Below, piece after piece: positions 8,721-22,400 of a DNA stretch of 64,000 nt (the first letter of the stretch is position 1; each line of letters starts with the position of its first letter). The notes beneath the pieces were generated by a model that saw only the letters and a list, made by a program, of their open reading frames with translations, was not told where the DNA came from and searched no databases. The DNA is taken from NCBI GenBank assembly GCA_035582835.1, contig JAYKAV010001245.1, positions 877,969 to 941,968 of the forward strand, given 5' to 3'. Origin of the DNA: Phoebastria nigripes (lineage: Eukaryota > Chordata > Aves > Procellariiformes > Diomedeidae). A program made the position numbers and the translations under genes.

Positions 8721-11700
8721 CTGTGACGGTCGCTGGGGCATCCAAGTGCGAGAGGAAGAGGGAAGGGAGGGAAGGCTGTGACCCCGCTATAGCTGCCCCG
8801 AGAGGCGGTAAGGCAACAGGAGGAATCCCGACTGCTGTCTCAGATAGGACCCCAACCTGTGCGTTTACTCATTTTTAGGATTTTTCTTTAAATTCTAAAC
8901 TCCTTCACTGTCCACATGAGGTCCACGCAGGCACCACGATCGTGTTTCACCAGGAACACGGGGGAAGGTGTGCAGGGCTCGGAAATACATTTCTGAGGAA
9001 GCGGGCTGGGGTGGGACCTGGCGCCCAGGCGCGTGGGAGTCTGCAGGCACCCCCGGGGGAGGAATCCNCACCGTAGCTCCCTGCTGAACCAGTGCTCCAG
9101 CATGGATTAATTAGGAAGGATGTTAATAGTTTTCACAGCAATTAGGCCTGTCCACAGCAGCCAGTTCATGCTGTAGAAAACAGCTCAGTGCTTGAGCTGC
9201 TTTTTAAAAGCGGCCCCTTCTCCCAGGTCCCCAGGGCCGTCATGCACTGGCTAGTTCGGTGCAGGTTTATGCACAGAGCTCCCGGTGTTTAGAGGGAGAT
9301 GCAGGTTTATCTCCTCCTCTTTATTAATCAAATACCAAATCAGCTACTCGTTACCCGTACGAGTGCCAGGTTGCTCAGCACAGGAACGACTTCTTCACGC
9401 GCACCAGAAACGAAGCCCAGCGAGCTGGGTGGAGGCAGCTCCTTACAAAACCTCCACCGCAAGCACTGTACAGCGAAATGGCTGTCTGCAGGTCAGGTGC
9501 GAAATAGGTCCCACGGGACTGTTAGCGCAAGTGGTTGGGTGGCNTGCAACCCACATTGTCCTGTACCGNGAGATTAAAAGTGACCTCCCCGTCAGGCATG
9601 CGAATGAGAAAGGTTAGCTGTCCTCTCCCCTTAAAATGTGCTTCCAGTGTGCTGCAGCCTGCATGCTGGCAGCCACAACTTGCTGAGATTTTTNCCTTCC
9701 CATTTATGATTTTCTTTTTTCATTTGCAATGAATTGTGAATGACCAGATTGTGTGCGATTTATGCACATCTCGGAGCCCTGCTCCATAAGCAAAGCCAGT
9801 ATCGGTTCCTGTGGAACAAGGTGGCATTCGCTGTGAGCGAGACCAAGAGTCTGACCTCAAATGTCATAGCAAAAAGTTTAGTTTAGGTTTTGAGGGAAGG
9901 GAGCACAACGAGAAGCAGAAGTATTAGCAACTGTTGTTTCACGACTCGGAGGTTACATGAAAGGAGAGGATTTCTGCAAGTCAGACAAATAGGAGGCGTA
10001 TGAGTCAGAGCAGGCTGACTCCATTTGTTGCGTGAAATGCCTGTGCTCTCTTGTCTAACCTGTCCCGCTCCCAGCCCTGCTGGAACTANGTGTGATGATG
10101 CTAAGTTATTTACCATGTCTCCTCAGGTAGCCTCCAAAGCTATTAGATTTTCCCTTTTGATAACNTTTCCTACAGACTATAAAAAACAAACAGCAGAGAT
10201 CCCAAAGAGAAGAGAGTAGCGCTGCGGTTCTAGCGAGGTCTGACCGTACTCAAAGAAAGGAAATTCTCACTGTGACTAAGGGGCCACGCTGGTGCAAAAT
10301 AAAACACTCTTCAGCGGTGAGGCACTGCTAAGTGAGCTAGAAGAGAGTCTGGCATTCAAGAATTAATTTTCTCATGTCTAATATTTAGTCTGTCAGAAAC
10401 AGAGTAACTAGGAGGGACAGACATAAATATGTCAATAAGTCCATTACTATAGGAACAATATTAAGGAATACATTACTACGACACTCAGGAATAAAACCTT
10501 GTAATGAAGGAAAACAAAAACAAGAATGAAAACTTTTACCACATACTTTATTTCTGTTGATAATGACTATTTCTATTAGTACATTTTATAAATATAGGTA
10601 TGCATACGTATATTTATTATCTGTAAATACATACTTATTTTATATAGAGATATAAATATAGATATTATATCTTCTCAGCAGACCTCTTCTTCTCTGTCTT
10701 TCCTGAGGGCATAGTTCAGAATTTTTTTAAAGATAAAGCCTGCATCCGACCCTGCCGCATTCCTCCTCGATGTCCTGCACTCCTTCACCCTGTTACCCTG
10801 CGCATCCCTCTCATTGCCTGAGCAGCCCGGTTGCCCCCATCACCCTCCTCGCCACCCTCCTGACATGACCCCATCCTTCCCCATGTTCCTGCCTAACGCC
10901 TGCCATAAATTCCTCTTTCCAACTCACTTGCCCAAAATCTCAGATGTTGCCTCTTCTCATTGGCCTGGGGAGGAGCTCCCACCTAACCACCACACCAGAT
11001 CCCTGCGGGCAGTGGGGCTCTTGCAGCCTGCCAGCTTTTTGGCTGGCTTCTGCCATTTTGAGATCAGCAGCTTATAATTAGGACAGTTTATTTCTGAGAA
11101 ACAGCATTCAAGTGTATTAAGAGCTCCTGTTCATTTCCCCTGCTGATTCGACAGCTCTGTGAGCGGGGAGGTGTGCTTCTGTTTTCTTCTGCTTCCTTGG
11201 CCATGGGAAAGTCCACAGGCTGCACACAAAACCAGTTCTCCCTTCACTTGTAAAATTGACCCAAAGCATGTTTATCACCTCAGAACAAAGTTCTCAAGGT
11301 TTTAGCTATGCCATAATTTTATGTAAAAGTTGTTTTCCATGTTTCAGGGAGCTGAGTAAATCATCAGCTTGTCTGACCTAGTTACTTCTCAAAAGACTCG
11401 TCGCACATCAGTGTCCTCAGGCCTTTTACATCCACTAAATACCTTCCACTCACCTGGGATTATTTTATCCTCGTTTGATCTTGTAAGCACGGTCCCACAT
11501 GTCTGCTTACGGCAGAGTCAATCTGCTTACTCTGCTGGTAATCCTTGCTATTATTTTATGAAAGTTTATTCTAGATAGTCCAGATTTTACTTTGCCGGGG
11601 GTTTAGTCATATTCTGACATCATTTTTGTCAGACCTAGTTTTATCCAAATACTGCTACTACTGATAGAGCTCCCGTAATTATGTTCTTGACAGAGCATAA

Positions 11701-14700
11701 TTAAGCTAATTTTCCTATTACGAAAGATTGTTTTAAAGCTAGCGTTAGAGCTTATCATTTATCAACCTTCGAGGTCAGCCACCTCACAGTGGTTCCCGTG
11801 GTGCCTTGGTTAATTTCTCACTGGCCAACCCCCAAACTTGCTCCTAGTAAAGGGAATTTTCAAGTGCACTTTATGCAATATCAGCTAGTAAAAAATTAAT
11901 TCATGCCCAGAGTTACCCAGATTTGCCCTATCCTAGAAGGGCATATGTGTTTAGCTAATTTCCTTACCTAAATATTCATGCATCTCAATAGTGCTATGCA
12001 TTTATTCCACCATAAATATAAAAATGATAAATCAATGAAGTTTGCACAAATTAATGAAAATACAGCAGACAATTCTAGAGTTTACCAGAGCTGTGGGGTT
12101 TTTTTGAATCAGCTTTTTAAATCCAAAGCACAGATCTCGGAGACATTCAGTATGAGAAGGCTGTGCTTTCTGGGCTCATTGGTTTCTTTATCATTGGTCA
12201 TATTTATAAATTATTTTACTTCTAGGAAATTTTAATTCTAGGATAAAATTAATTACAAAATTGTCATTTGCCTAGTAATTATAAGAAATAGCTATTTGAG
12301 TGTCCAATAAACAACATGATCTAAGCGAGCATAATTCTATGAAACCTGTAAGTATTTTCATCTTTGTTAACCTACGTCTTTATATCAGTGATGCATCTCA
12401 ATATANAAAATAATAGTCAGATTTGTGACCCTATTTGAAATCTATCCAGATCTTCCTTTTTATAGAGCATTCATTTTTTAATACTATACCTCATGGTATT
12501 TGATTCCTAAGATATAGGGACTGATTCTGAAGAGTTCTCTGCTATCAAGATTTTAAAACTAAGAAATGAAGAAAATTTGAACTTTTAATTTAGTGAATTT
12601 GCTTTGTTCCAAGTCATGGCCAAGGGAGATATGTGTGCTTCAACACAGGTCCTCAAAGGTATTAGGCTTTTGCAGCATCCCAGATGTTTCCCACACTGAG
12701 GAATTCTTGGTCCCACCTTAAGCACTAAAGCATCTAATATTATTCACAGAAGGGGTGGCAGAGGGAGATTGAGCATCACCTGGATAAGTCATTGCTTAGG
12801 TTAGCTCTCCGTTATATGCCAATATGATTTGTAGTGATACAAGGTCAGTAAATCACTCAGATTACTTCTGAGCAGGGCAGCATGGTTGTGCAGATGTGCG
12901 AGGAGAGCGCTGTGCTTTGCCACGGTCCAGCCTTCATCCCTAGGGACGGCCGTGACCCAGCACTCGGGGTCTGGGCGGATGGGGGAGGTGGGCACTGCTC
13001 GCTATTTGGGATGCTGAGCGATTGCTCCTCACTGCTGACGTAGTTCCCCTTCTCCCAAGGTTAGGGCGGGAAAGGTCCTGCCTGGGAATAGCGCAGAGCC
13101 ATTTCCCACCCTCGCCAGTCATCTGGCNGAGGGGTGCAGAGGAGGCAGGGTACTGGGCATTGACCACATGCCTTCTGCGATGCCCGCAAGCGTTCGGTCC
13201 CCTCCCCTTGCTGCGAGTTGAGGTTATTTCTCCCAGTATAACAGTGCCATGGGGAGAGGCTGAGAGGGAGCCATCCGCCGTATCCAACAGCCTCCTGACA
13301 GCTGGGGCTGTCTCCCACCACATAGGAGGCTGCAGCTCGAACCCCTGCTGCAGCCCAAGGATCTGAACCTGGTTTTCATGTGGCCAAGGCCAATGCTGCA
13401 AATAACAAGTTGGGAGGTGGAGACATGCAAGCCCTCTCATGCCTGGTGTGCCCCGAATGTGCCTCAGTGGGGCCAAGGGGCGTACCGATATCTGTCTTCC
13501 AGGGTCCCACTTCCCTGTGGGCTTTGCTTTAAGGGCTCCAAGCAGAAATGGAGGCATCTGTGGAGCTGCCCACTGTTGAAAGTATGGGTGCTAGTGGGAT
13601 TTTAAGGAGACCGAGCAGTGGGTTTTGACTCAGAGGCTCTTAGACCCCTCTCCAGCCCAGCAAAGCTTTCTGGACNCAGTGTGTTCCTGGTCCACCTAGG
13701 AGATGGATCTGGACCCTGCAGAGAGCTCCCATTCGTTCCCAAGGTCTTGCACACAACACTTCAGCCTGATGTGAGGTTTATCTAAACCCCATAAAGATGA
13801 AAGAAGCACACGGTTTGCACCTAATCCTAAATACATTTAGTGAGGTAAAGCAAAGGGTAGGCTGCCGGTGCTGATGTTATCAGGCGACAGCACTGTAAAA
13901 ACCCAGCAAAACATTGAAGTTATTATATTCAAGTTCTGAGGTTTTGAACGGAGGTTTCTGAAAAGCCTAGCAAAACATGAGCTCCNTTTCAGGTGCCAGC
14001 TCAGCAGAATACTAATACCTGGACTGGTAATGATGTCACCTCCCTAGCAGGAGGCATAATTTAGGTTGAAAGTATTGATTTCTTTAATAAAGCTCGATTT
14101 ATTCACCATACACTCACAAGGCCAGATTATCCCTTGCATTGTGCCATGGAAAAAACTGCAGGCAAGAGCTTCGGTAATCTCAGCCATGTACAAGCTCTGT
14201 CACTGACTGACAGGATTTCATTAGCGCAGGACAAAATTTGAGGACCCACACAGCTTGTTCCAATAATACTGTTACTGATTTTTGAGGAGGGCAGGGAAAT
14301 GTGTTTAATATTAGATAGCAGGCACAGAAGGGATAGCAAGGTGAAATGGTCTGACTCTGCTGTTTTCGGAAAGCTTCCCAGCTCCATCAGGCTGCTAAGG
14401 GAGTTGCTGGGAAGACGTTACCCAGATAGCAGATGCCAGCCTGGCTAAATCCATAATGTGAAAAAGCAGTGGTTGGGCTGAAAAAAGAGCCCATGTGATT
14501 TTTTTTTTCCCCATCGGCTCCTTTCCCAGTAACAGCTAGGACCCTAAACCCTTCTCCACCACACCGGCACTGCTGCGTGTAGCTTCTTGTCCTGATAAGA
14601 AGAGGAAGCCCAAAGGTGAGCCGTGCCAGGGCGGGATGGTGATCATGCTGTTCCCTGCCCGCCCGCCAAGGAGCACTGCTTCAGGCTCCATTACATCACC

Positions 14701-15843
14701 TGCGAGCAACCTTCGGCAGAGCCACTGGCAGTCTTGGGCCAGAGCTCCCTGCTAGCTGTTGTGAGAAAGAAGAGGGTGGATGGTTTCCAAGTTGCATTGT
14801 GTTGCCGTTGCATGAAGTTTCCTGCATCCTTACATCAAAGGAAAAGCATTTCGGACTCCACAGAAACAGCTAAGAGGGTGGTCAGCAGTAAACCCAGCAA
14901 CATGCCGATGCCTGCTGGAAACCATTGCTACAAAAGGCGTCTTTGGTGTCCCTCCCCCTGGCAGCACAGCATGCTAAGATGCAATGATGCCTCACCTTTC
15001 CCAGGCTAGGAACATCAGATCTAGGGAGAGGGAGTGGAAGTTTTGGCAGGAAACCTACCCAGCCTCAAGGGGAATAAGCTATTGAGTGTGGTTGGGCTGT
15101 AGCTTCTAGCATGTCTCCTTGCAGCCAGCAGTGTTTTAATTACCCTGAGTGTCTGCAGAGGGGCTTGGTGGGATTGCACATTGTTCCTGTTCTCATCTGA
15201 ACAAAAAATGAGCATCAGGCTCCTACTTTGCAATTGACTGTAATGCCAATGACAAACACATGTCACTGGGGAGTGTATGAGCATGCTATGAAGTCTCTTT
15301 TTTCCAGCAGTAGAAAAGGAAAGGATAGGTATACCTCATCCGATGTTGAGTCTCCTGGTGGGAGAAAGACAGCACTCTCCATAAACATTATTATGCTTNG
15401 TTAACAGAAGGGGAATAGATGGCACTGGGCACCACCTTAGTGGTGCTTCTAAGACTGGATGTGGCAGCGACAACAAGAGCCAGCCATAAGCTACAGCCCA
15501 CCTCTGTTTCCTTTGCCTGGAAACTAAGCATCTGCAGCAGGCTCTGCCCAAAAAGCAGGGGTATCCTGGCTGCAGGCGGCTTGGCGAGGGAGATCTGTGG
15601 CTGAGAGCTCTTCCCAGCCTGCAGAGCTCCTGGTTTGGTGTGTAGCAGTTGTCGGTCTGACCCCCTGCAATGAGACGGCGGCAGCACTGCATTCGTGTGG
15701 TGGCTTCCTCCAGTGGGTACCGGCTACAGGTGAGGCAGCATTAGCTCCTGCCACCAAAGTGAATTTCCATTAGCTCTGGATGGACCCGTTTCTGTCCCTG
15801 ACATGTCCCTGACGTGCAGGATTCATGGCAGCAGCTGTGTGAT
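8721..15843. other. Intergenic sequence upstream of CSRP2, no gene seen
   Basis: No coding exon, RNA gene or clear transposon could be supported. 8,930-9,620 is moderately GC-rich with several single Ns. 10,540-10,680 is an AT-rich, TATA-rich low-complexity stretch. 11,080-12,620 is AT-rich, unique-looking sequence with many TAAT words. 12,870-13,620 is GC-richer with chance open frames up to 205 codons on the minus strand. 14,620-15,780 is mixed. Confidence 0.6.
10540..10680. repeat. AT-rich low-complexity stretch
   Basis: Nearly pure A/T with repeated ATATA, TAAATA and GTATA words but no fixed repeat unit. Confidence 0.6.
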
Positions 15844-16413
15844 TGTCCTGGTTCCGGCTGGGACAGAGTTAACTTTCTTCCCAGTAGCTGGGGGGTGTGT
15901 GCTGTGTTTTGGGTTTGGTATAATAGGAGCGTTGATGGCCCATNGATGTTTTGGGTGTTGCTGGGTGGTGCTTGCACCGGGCACTTTTTGGCCTCCCATG
16001 CCCTGCCAGGTGCAGGGGAAGCTGGCGGGGGGAGCATAGCCGGGGTGNTTGACCCAGCTGGCCAATGGGGTATTCCATACCATGNAACGTCATGCTCAGN
16101 ATAAAAACTAAGGGTGTGNGGGGGCTTTGGGTCCTGGGAACGGGCTCTCGCGTATCGGGCAACGCGTCAGTTCAGCAGGCGGTGAGCAGTTGCATTGTGC
16201 ATCGCCTGCTTTGTATATTCTGTTGTTGTTGTTGTTACCACTGTTATTATTACTGTTCTACTTTGTTTTATTTCAATTATTAAACTGTTTTTATCTCAGC
16301 CTGCGAGTTTTCCTACTCGAGCCCTCCTGATTCTCTCCCCCATCCTACTGGAGTGGGGGGGTGATCGAGCGGCTGCGTGGTGTTTAGGTGCTGGCCAGGG
16401 TTAAACCATGACA
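15844..16413 (+). mobile_element. Solo LTR, ERVL-type endogenous retrovirus, with 5-bp target duplication
   Basis: The 570-bp element begins TGTCCTGGTTCCGGCTGGGA and ends GGGTTAAACCATGACA, giving TG...CA termini with inverted-repeat character (TGTC...GACA). It is flanked on both sides by GTGAT (15839-15843 and 16414-16418), a perfect 5-bp target-site duplication, the size typical of class III (ERVL) insertions. Inside are a CCAAT (about 16062), a degraded CRE (16085-16092, one N), a TATA-like ATAAAA (about 16100), a GTT triplet run (about 16220) and an ATTAAA polyadenylation signal (16279-16284). These fix the plus orientation. No gag or pol lies on either side, so it is a solo LTR formed by recombination. 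The termini match an LTR family I recall as common in passerine and other bird genomes; the exact library name was not determined. Confidence 0.85.
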
Positions 16414-19400
16414 GTGATACAACAGTAACACCTCACATCTGCATTTTCCTATGTGTTTTAGGAAGAACTGAAGCTGAACTGCTCATCTCAGTGCCATCTG
16501 AGGAGGAAAGAATACTTCATGAATTAAATCAGCTGATGCTGATTATTAATTAATACAGTTATAATCACTGGTTGGAGTATTTTAATTACCTCTATCACTA
16601 AATAATTATTTGAACCAGTAAAATAGGTAATAGCTGTACTATGGAAACGGTGATTATACGCAGGGGTTTCAGCAAGGAGAGGATGTCAAGACTGAGTGCT
16701 TGGAGATGTCTCTGTGATTGTATTAATATAAAGGCCATCGTAGTGCACAGTGAGCACCCGATGTGAGTTGCCAAGCAGAAACTGCTCATCTGGGATGCTG
16801 CCTTCCACCGTCAGCATGGATAGGCATCAGCCAGTACTNGCACTGGTGCTCCCCTGGTCCCTTGGCCCCACTGTGCTTTCCTCCTCCCATTCCCGTCCAT
16901 GCTCCGTCCCTCTCGTTGGCCATAGCATTCGTCAGGGTGCACAGTGGTTCCCAGTTAAAACTAACTGTGCAAACATCATTTCTAGTGGCAATGCTGGCTT
17001 TGGCTGATTGTATAACTACATCATCAGCAACAAATCATTGTGAGGCACTCTGCTTTTCTGTGGTTTCTTTGGATAACAATTTATGACCTCCTTCCACACA
17101 CAGTGAGTGAAAACAAGCTGCGCTTGAGAAGATCACATTCGCTAGCCATTGCACATCACANAGTCTTGGCAATGATCCCTTTTGCTTGGCACAAATACAG
17201 AAGCAGTAGGAGGCTACAGGGTGTCAGAGCCTCTTCTGTATGGTGCTGATGGTCAGCTTTCAGCGCTTGGCTTATTCATTATCTTTAATTCTGCATTCAA
17301 ATTATGACGGCCANGGTCACCTAACTCACACTCTGTAACAGTGCACACACTGTCCTGCTAAGATAGAGGAGCACCTGTAAAATACAGATCTCTTCTGTGG
17401 AGAAATACAGGTGTAAAAAAGCAATGCAAGAGCTGAAAGGATTCCTACAGATATGTTATCACTCGGAAAGGAAGATCCAGCTTTAACAAAAGTGAAATTC
17501 CATGGAACAAAAGTGAAATTCCGTGGTCAGGAAAAAGCCCAAACAAGTTACAATATTTTCCTTAATTGGATTACAAATGTCACCTTTCGAATACATTTGA
17601 AAATCAATTATTCTTTTCTCTTTGTTGTGCTGTCAGTTTGGTTTTTACACTTCATTAAGCAAGGCAATGAAACAAGGCTGGTGTGCTTCTTATTGACTCT
17701 GCTTTGTGTTCAAAATCAGTTTATATCTTTCTAGATGTTGGGCAACAGTAAACTGTTTTCTAGCACAGATGAGATAGCTATCTGCACAAACTTCAAAAAT
17801 GAGCAAATTGCCGTTGTCTACCACAGGGTTGTTTCTGGTCTTCCTTGGGATGTAGATACTTCCATACAATTAATTAAAAGATACATTGCACCATAAGAAG
17901 AGATAGCATGTATGGAGGTCAGAAAGACAGCCTGCTTAACCCAGAAGTTAAAATGGGAGAAGACATACGAACAGAGGTTGAAGGGGGGATGGTTGAGATT
18001 TATTGTCCAAAAGGTAGGGATTAAACAAGGATTTTAAAAAAAGGTTCTGGAGGTTGTTTTGTAGATGTAAATGGGGAGAGCGTGACAGGCAGAAGAGAAA
18101 GCGTGAAGCTCAGAGTGAGAAAAGGAAGCAAAGAGAGCAAAAAGGGTAAATGTGTAAATGGGGGGAAAAAGATGAGTGGTAATAAGGGAAACTGGAACAG
18201 AGATAAGTGGGAAGATAATATGCAAGGTCCCAGTGGAAAAGGTCTCTGGATGAGGACAAAGAACCAACATTTAATGCTGTTTGAGACATGAAGACTGAAC
18301 AAGGGAGACAGACAGTCATCAGCATGAAAGAGGTTTTAGTATTAGGTTGAAAAAAAATTATTTTAAAATTCGCAAGTTTTTTAACTCCAAACTGGCTACT
18401 AGATGCAGAAATATGTGTATTTTCTGTATTCCTTGCAAGTCATGGTACTGCTTGTACAGTAAGATTTATCTTTGATTTTTTTTGTCCTAAGATTTTTTTC
18501 CTGTAGCAGTCCAGATGTTCAAAAGCTTTAATAAACAGTACATTAATTGAAATTTTAGGATTTAATGGTGATTTTTCCTTACCACCAAAAGGCTTATTCC
18601 CCTAACTCAAAATAATTTATACTTTTTTTTCAGAGACTGAATTTCAAGTCAGAAATGTAGATAGCCATCTGTATCTGTATGTATATATGTATATGTAAGT
18701 ATACACATCGCCATAATGATGTCTGTGTCATTTTTGATCCTTGGTTACACACATTATTATTTACACTCTGTTATTTGTTCTGCTCATTTGAGCTCAGTGC
18801 AAGTACACACCACCAGTTCAATGTAAATCCCCCCAAACTTTCCACTCTCAATTGAAAAACCATGAATTAGCACGTTGTACCCTGCAGGTTAACACTATGC
18901 TTTGTGTGCACATAACGGCCTCAGTGATGTGGCTCGGAGTGGGAGGAACAGCAGAAGGGTCTTTTGTCGTTTCTCCCGGGGGCTGGCGTACGTTGTGCTA
19001 GAGCCGCCGTGGCTGCCGGTCGTTGCGCTGGTGGGGCTCTGATGGTGTTGCTGGGCTGCAAAACCCTCCTAAGAGTAGGTGAGCCCCTCGTCTAGCCAAG
19101 GCTGAGGCCAAATCAAGAACCCACTAATGATAGCTAAACGAGGCCCGTGGATTTCAGTAAGGTCTGGACGGGCTTTCGCTCCTTTGCCTTGGCCNTCTTC
19201 CCCCGCCTGTAAAGCGAGGATAAGAGCAGCCAACGTTGGGATAGCTGAGCGGGGGCAATAAGTTTTAACTGCTGAGAGCCATATCATCATCACAGCTGGT
19301 TACAACTATAATCTTCTCACTAATTAAAGGTCAACGTACTAGTCCGAGGATGAAATGCTAGGCGTTGCTGTTACAGTGCTGGTCATTTAGCAAGCAGCCT

Positions 19401-22400
19401 TCTGTCTGTCTCTCCTTCACCATACGTGGTTTCAGCCTTGTTCCTGCCGTGAGCCACAACATCAGTATTTCCAGCAGCAAATTCTCAGGACAGCGAGGAC
19501 CAAACCCCACAGAAACAGCACAGGAGCAAAAGTGCAACAAGCACTGAAAAACTTCAGCAGGTATTGCAGCATTAAAAAGCTTTCATATTAATTTTGCATT
19601 CCAAAATCTAACCTTTGTGTTTGCTTTACAAGAGAAATAAAAGAGTTTTGTGTCCAGCCTGTGGTTATTTGGTGTGAATTAGGCCTTTAAAAGGCCCCTT
19701 GGCATTGTACACATTCTTCCAAAACCAGCTTTTAATGTCCTAAGAATAATTACATGGGCCTGAAATTCACAATTTAAATTTGTTTTGACTTATTTATATG
19801 TAATTGTTGTCATACAACCAGATACTGTTTTCAATTCGACGTTATGTTCCCAGCAAAAAGGTTAACAGAAATCAAAAGTAATTAGCTTTTCTAAAAAGCA
19901 GTCATTTTATGCAAAACAAAAGAGGAAGTATTTTTTTTATTGCAGAAAACATAAGGTAAAATAAAACTGCTTTGCAGGTTAGCACAATTTTTACTGTTTG
20001 ATGGTACTTTCTATGGTCTTCTCTAAAATTTAGAGAAAGGAATGGTGTGATTCCATTGCCTGGGGTGCATTTGGAGTCTGGTGCCAAAACCAATAGGGAA
20101 ATCAGCTGAGAGATGAATATTTAACCATTGGGTGACATGGTTGCTGATAATTATACATTCAGGATAATGAACACTGGTAGTTTCCATCAGCCTGTGGCTG
20201 TTTTGCATTCAGGGAGGACTTGTGAATTCAGGGCATACAGCAGAAGACCTCTCATGCACAAATTGCCTCCTCTCTCACCACACTCGGGTTGCTCTTACTC
20301 ATTTAGTACTTCAGGAAAAGTGCTGGTGTGCTTCAGGAGTACAGCTCTTGTTTGGAGAGACGACAAGCAGGCTGATTAGACACCAAATCAGTTTTCGGTC
20401 ATGCAGATTAGACACTAAATCCCATTAACTGTAGGGCACCTGGACACCTCGGAGGCTTGGAGGTGTTGGAGATTTCTACCAGTTTCTTTCCTTGCTTCCA
20501 GCCCACCGGTTCACAGCTGGGCAAGAAGTGCAAGGCTGGCGGGGCACTCGGCCAGACATTTTCTAGCCTGTTCGCCCACGTTTCGTTCCTTGTGCTGGTA
20601 GCTCAGGAGCGGGATTGTATGTGCTCAAGCAAACTCTATGCTGGCTCAGTGAAGCTTTTGCCACAACCCTCCACAGAGTGTGGAGACCCTGCACTTGTGT
20701 GTGGATGTCTGTGGGGGCTCAGCACACCATTAGGGCCTTGTTGTTTGAAATGAGCTTTTATAATTGGGGAAATGATGGTCCCAGTCCAGCGAGTGGAGAC
20801 CATTGACAGCTTGGCTGCCATCAGGGCACTGCTCTTGTTGCTCCAGACTTGTACAACCAAACAAAGACCTTCTCAAATGAGGAAAGTCAGTGGTCTTTGG
20901 AGTTGTTTATTTTAGCTACTGTAACTTCATATGATATTCAAATCTGTGTAAATCTAATCCTTTCCTGGTATTTTCTGTGCTAATCACCTCAGTAATGTGT
21001 ATGGAAGTAGTTTCTAGGGGTTACTCGCTTGCTTATACAAACACTTCCTGATAGTCATTTTTCTTTCATTGCCTCTCCACTCCTCCGGCTCTTGCTGTAT
21101 GGAAAATGCAGGACATACCATGTTGCCTAATTCTTTATTTTCCCCTTTGCCTGGCAGTCTTTTCGCTACCTCCACCCCAAAGCCTTCGTCTGGCTTATTT
21201 TACTCCTCCTTGCCTGAGAGCAGCCCACAAGTCGGTACAGAATGCACACACGTGCGCAGACGCATGCACACACGTATACATACGTATATACAAATGTATT
21301 GTTTTCACGTGGACTGGGAGGACAACATGGTTTACATCATCTCACATCTATTGCCCTGACCTTTTCAAATAACTCATGTCAAGTTTCAGTGTTATTTTAG
21401 TTTGTCTTAGCAGCGCATTTGCAGTTGAATTTATATAGTATTTTATAGTTTGATTCTTTTCTCCCTAGTTCAACTATACTTCAGGGAAGAAATGTTGGAA
21501 AAATAAATAAAAATGAAAGAAAATTATAGTGCAATATACCACTCTAATGTTAGAATTTCACTGTGTTATAAATAATTTCAGGTACAGATGAGGAACAGAC
21601 TTTTGATTTACTACTGTCTGTCTGAATTAGTCATATATGGTCAGTTTTTGTAAAGGGGTCATATTTGACCGAAGGTGTCTGTTATTGTTGGCATTAAGTG
21701 ATATGCTTTCCAGAACTGCTAGACTACTCATGGCACTGGACCAATTTGTTATTTTGGGAGTAGATAAAGTCTTTGTTTAGCCTTCTGGCACTCAGTATAG
21801 CTCTTAAAAATGGTTTTCTTTGTTTTGCTTTTGGTTTTCTGTTGCTCTTAAATGTGCTCCATTCTATGGGGTTTTGTCACGGGAGACAAGGGGCCTGAGT
21901 ATTAGGTGTACTCTTTCTTGGATGTCTTCCCAGAAAGCTTAATTTCATGTGGGTGGGAGGGGGACACGTGCAGATAATGTACAATATTGTACTTGTACAT
22001 TGCAGTGTCAGCACTCCTGCTTTCGTCTAAGACCAGCAACTGTCACTGTTGCTGGTGTTCACTAGATGTCAGATATGATTTTTATATTATACCATAGCAC
22101 CTGGAGAAGTTGAATCATATTTTTTCCACCTGTAAGTGTTACCTCATTGTGTACAGGCTATAGGTAAACAACTCGGAGTCAAATCCAGTAGAGGACTTGG
22201 ACAGTTAAAGGAGAAGCGAGTTTCTACCTGACTGCAGAGCTTCCTCGGTTCCTGATTTTAAGGTTGCTGGACCTGCATGGTTATGCAGACCCAGAGCTGC
22301 CCCAGCTCTGGCACAGATGTCACCTCGGGGTGTGGAGGATGCCCAAGGCCAGCTGGGATCCTAAGCAAAATGTTCCTGCTGCACAGCCATTGCCGTGCTT

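Noticed and set aside
12940..13557. 205-codon minus-strand open frame
   Set aside because: It sits in a GC-rich patch with overlapping frames on several strands, includes an ambiguous codon, and shows no domain or splice structure.
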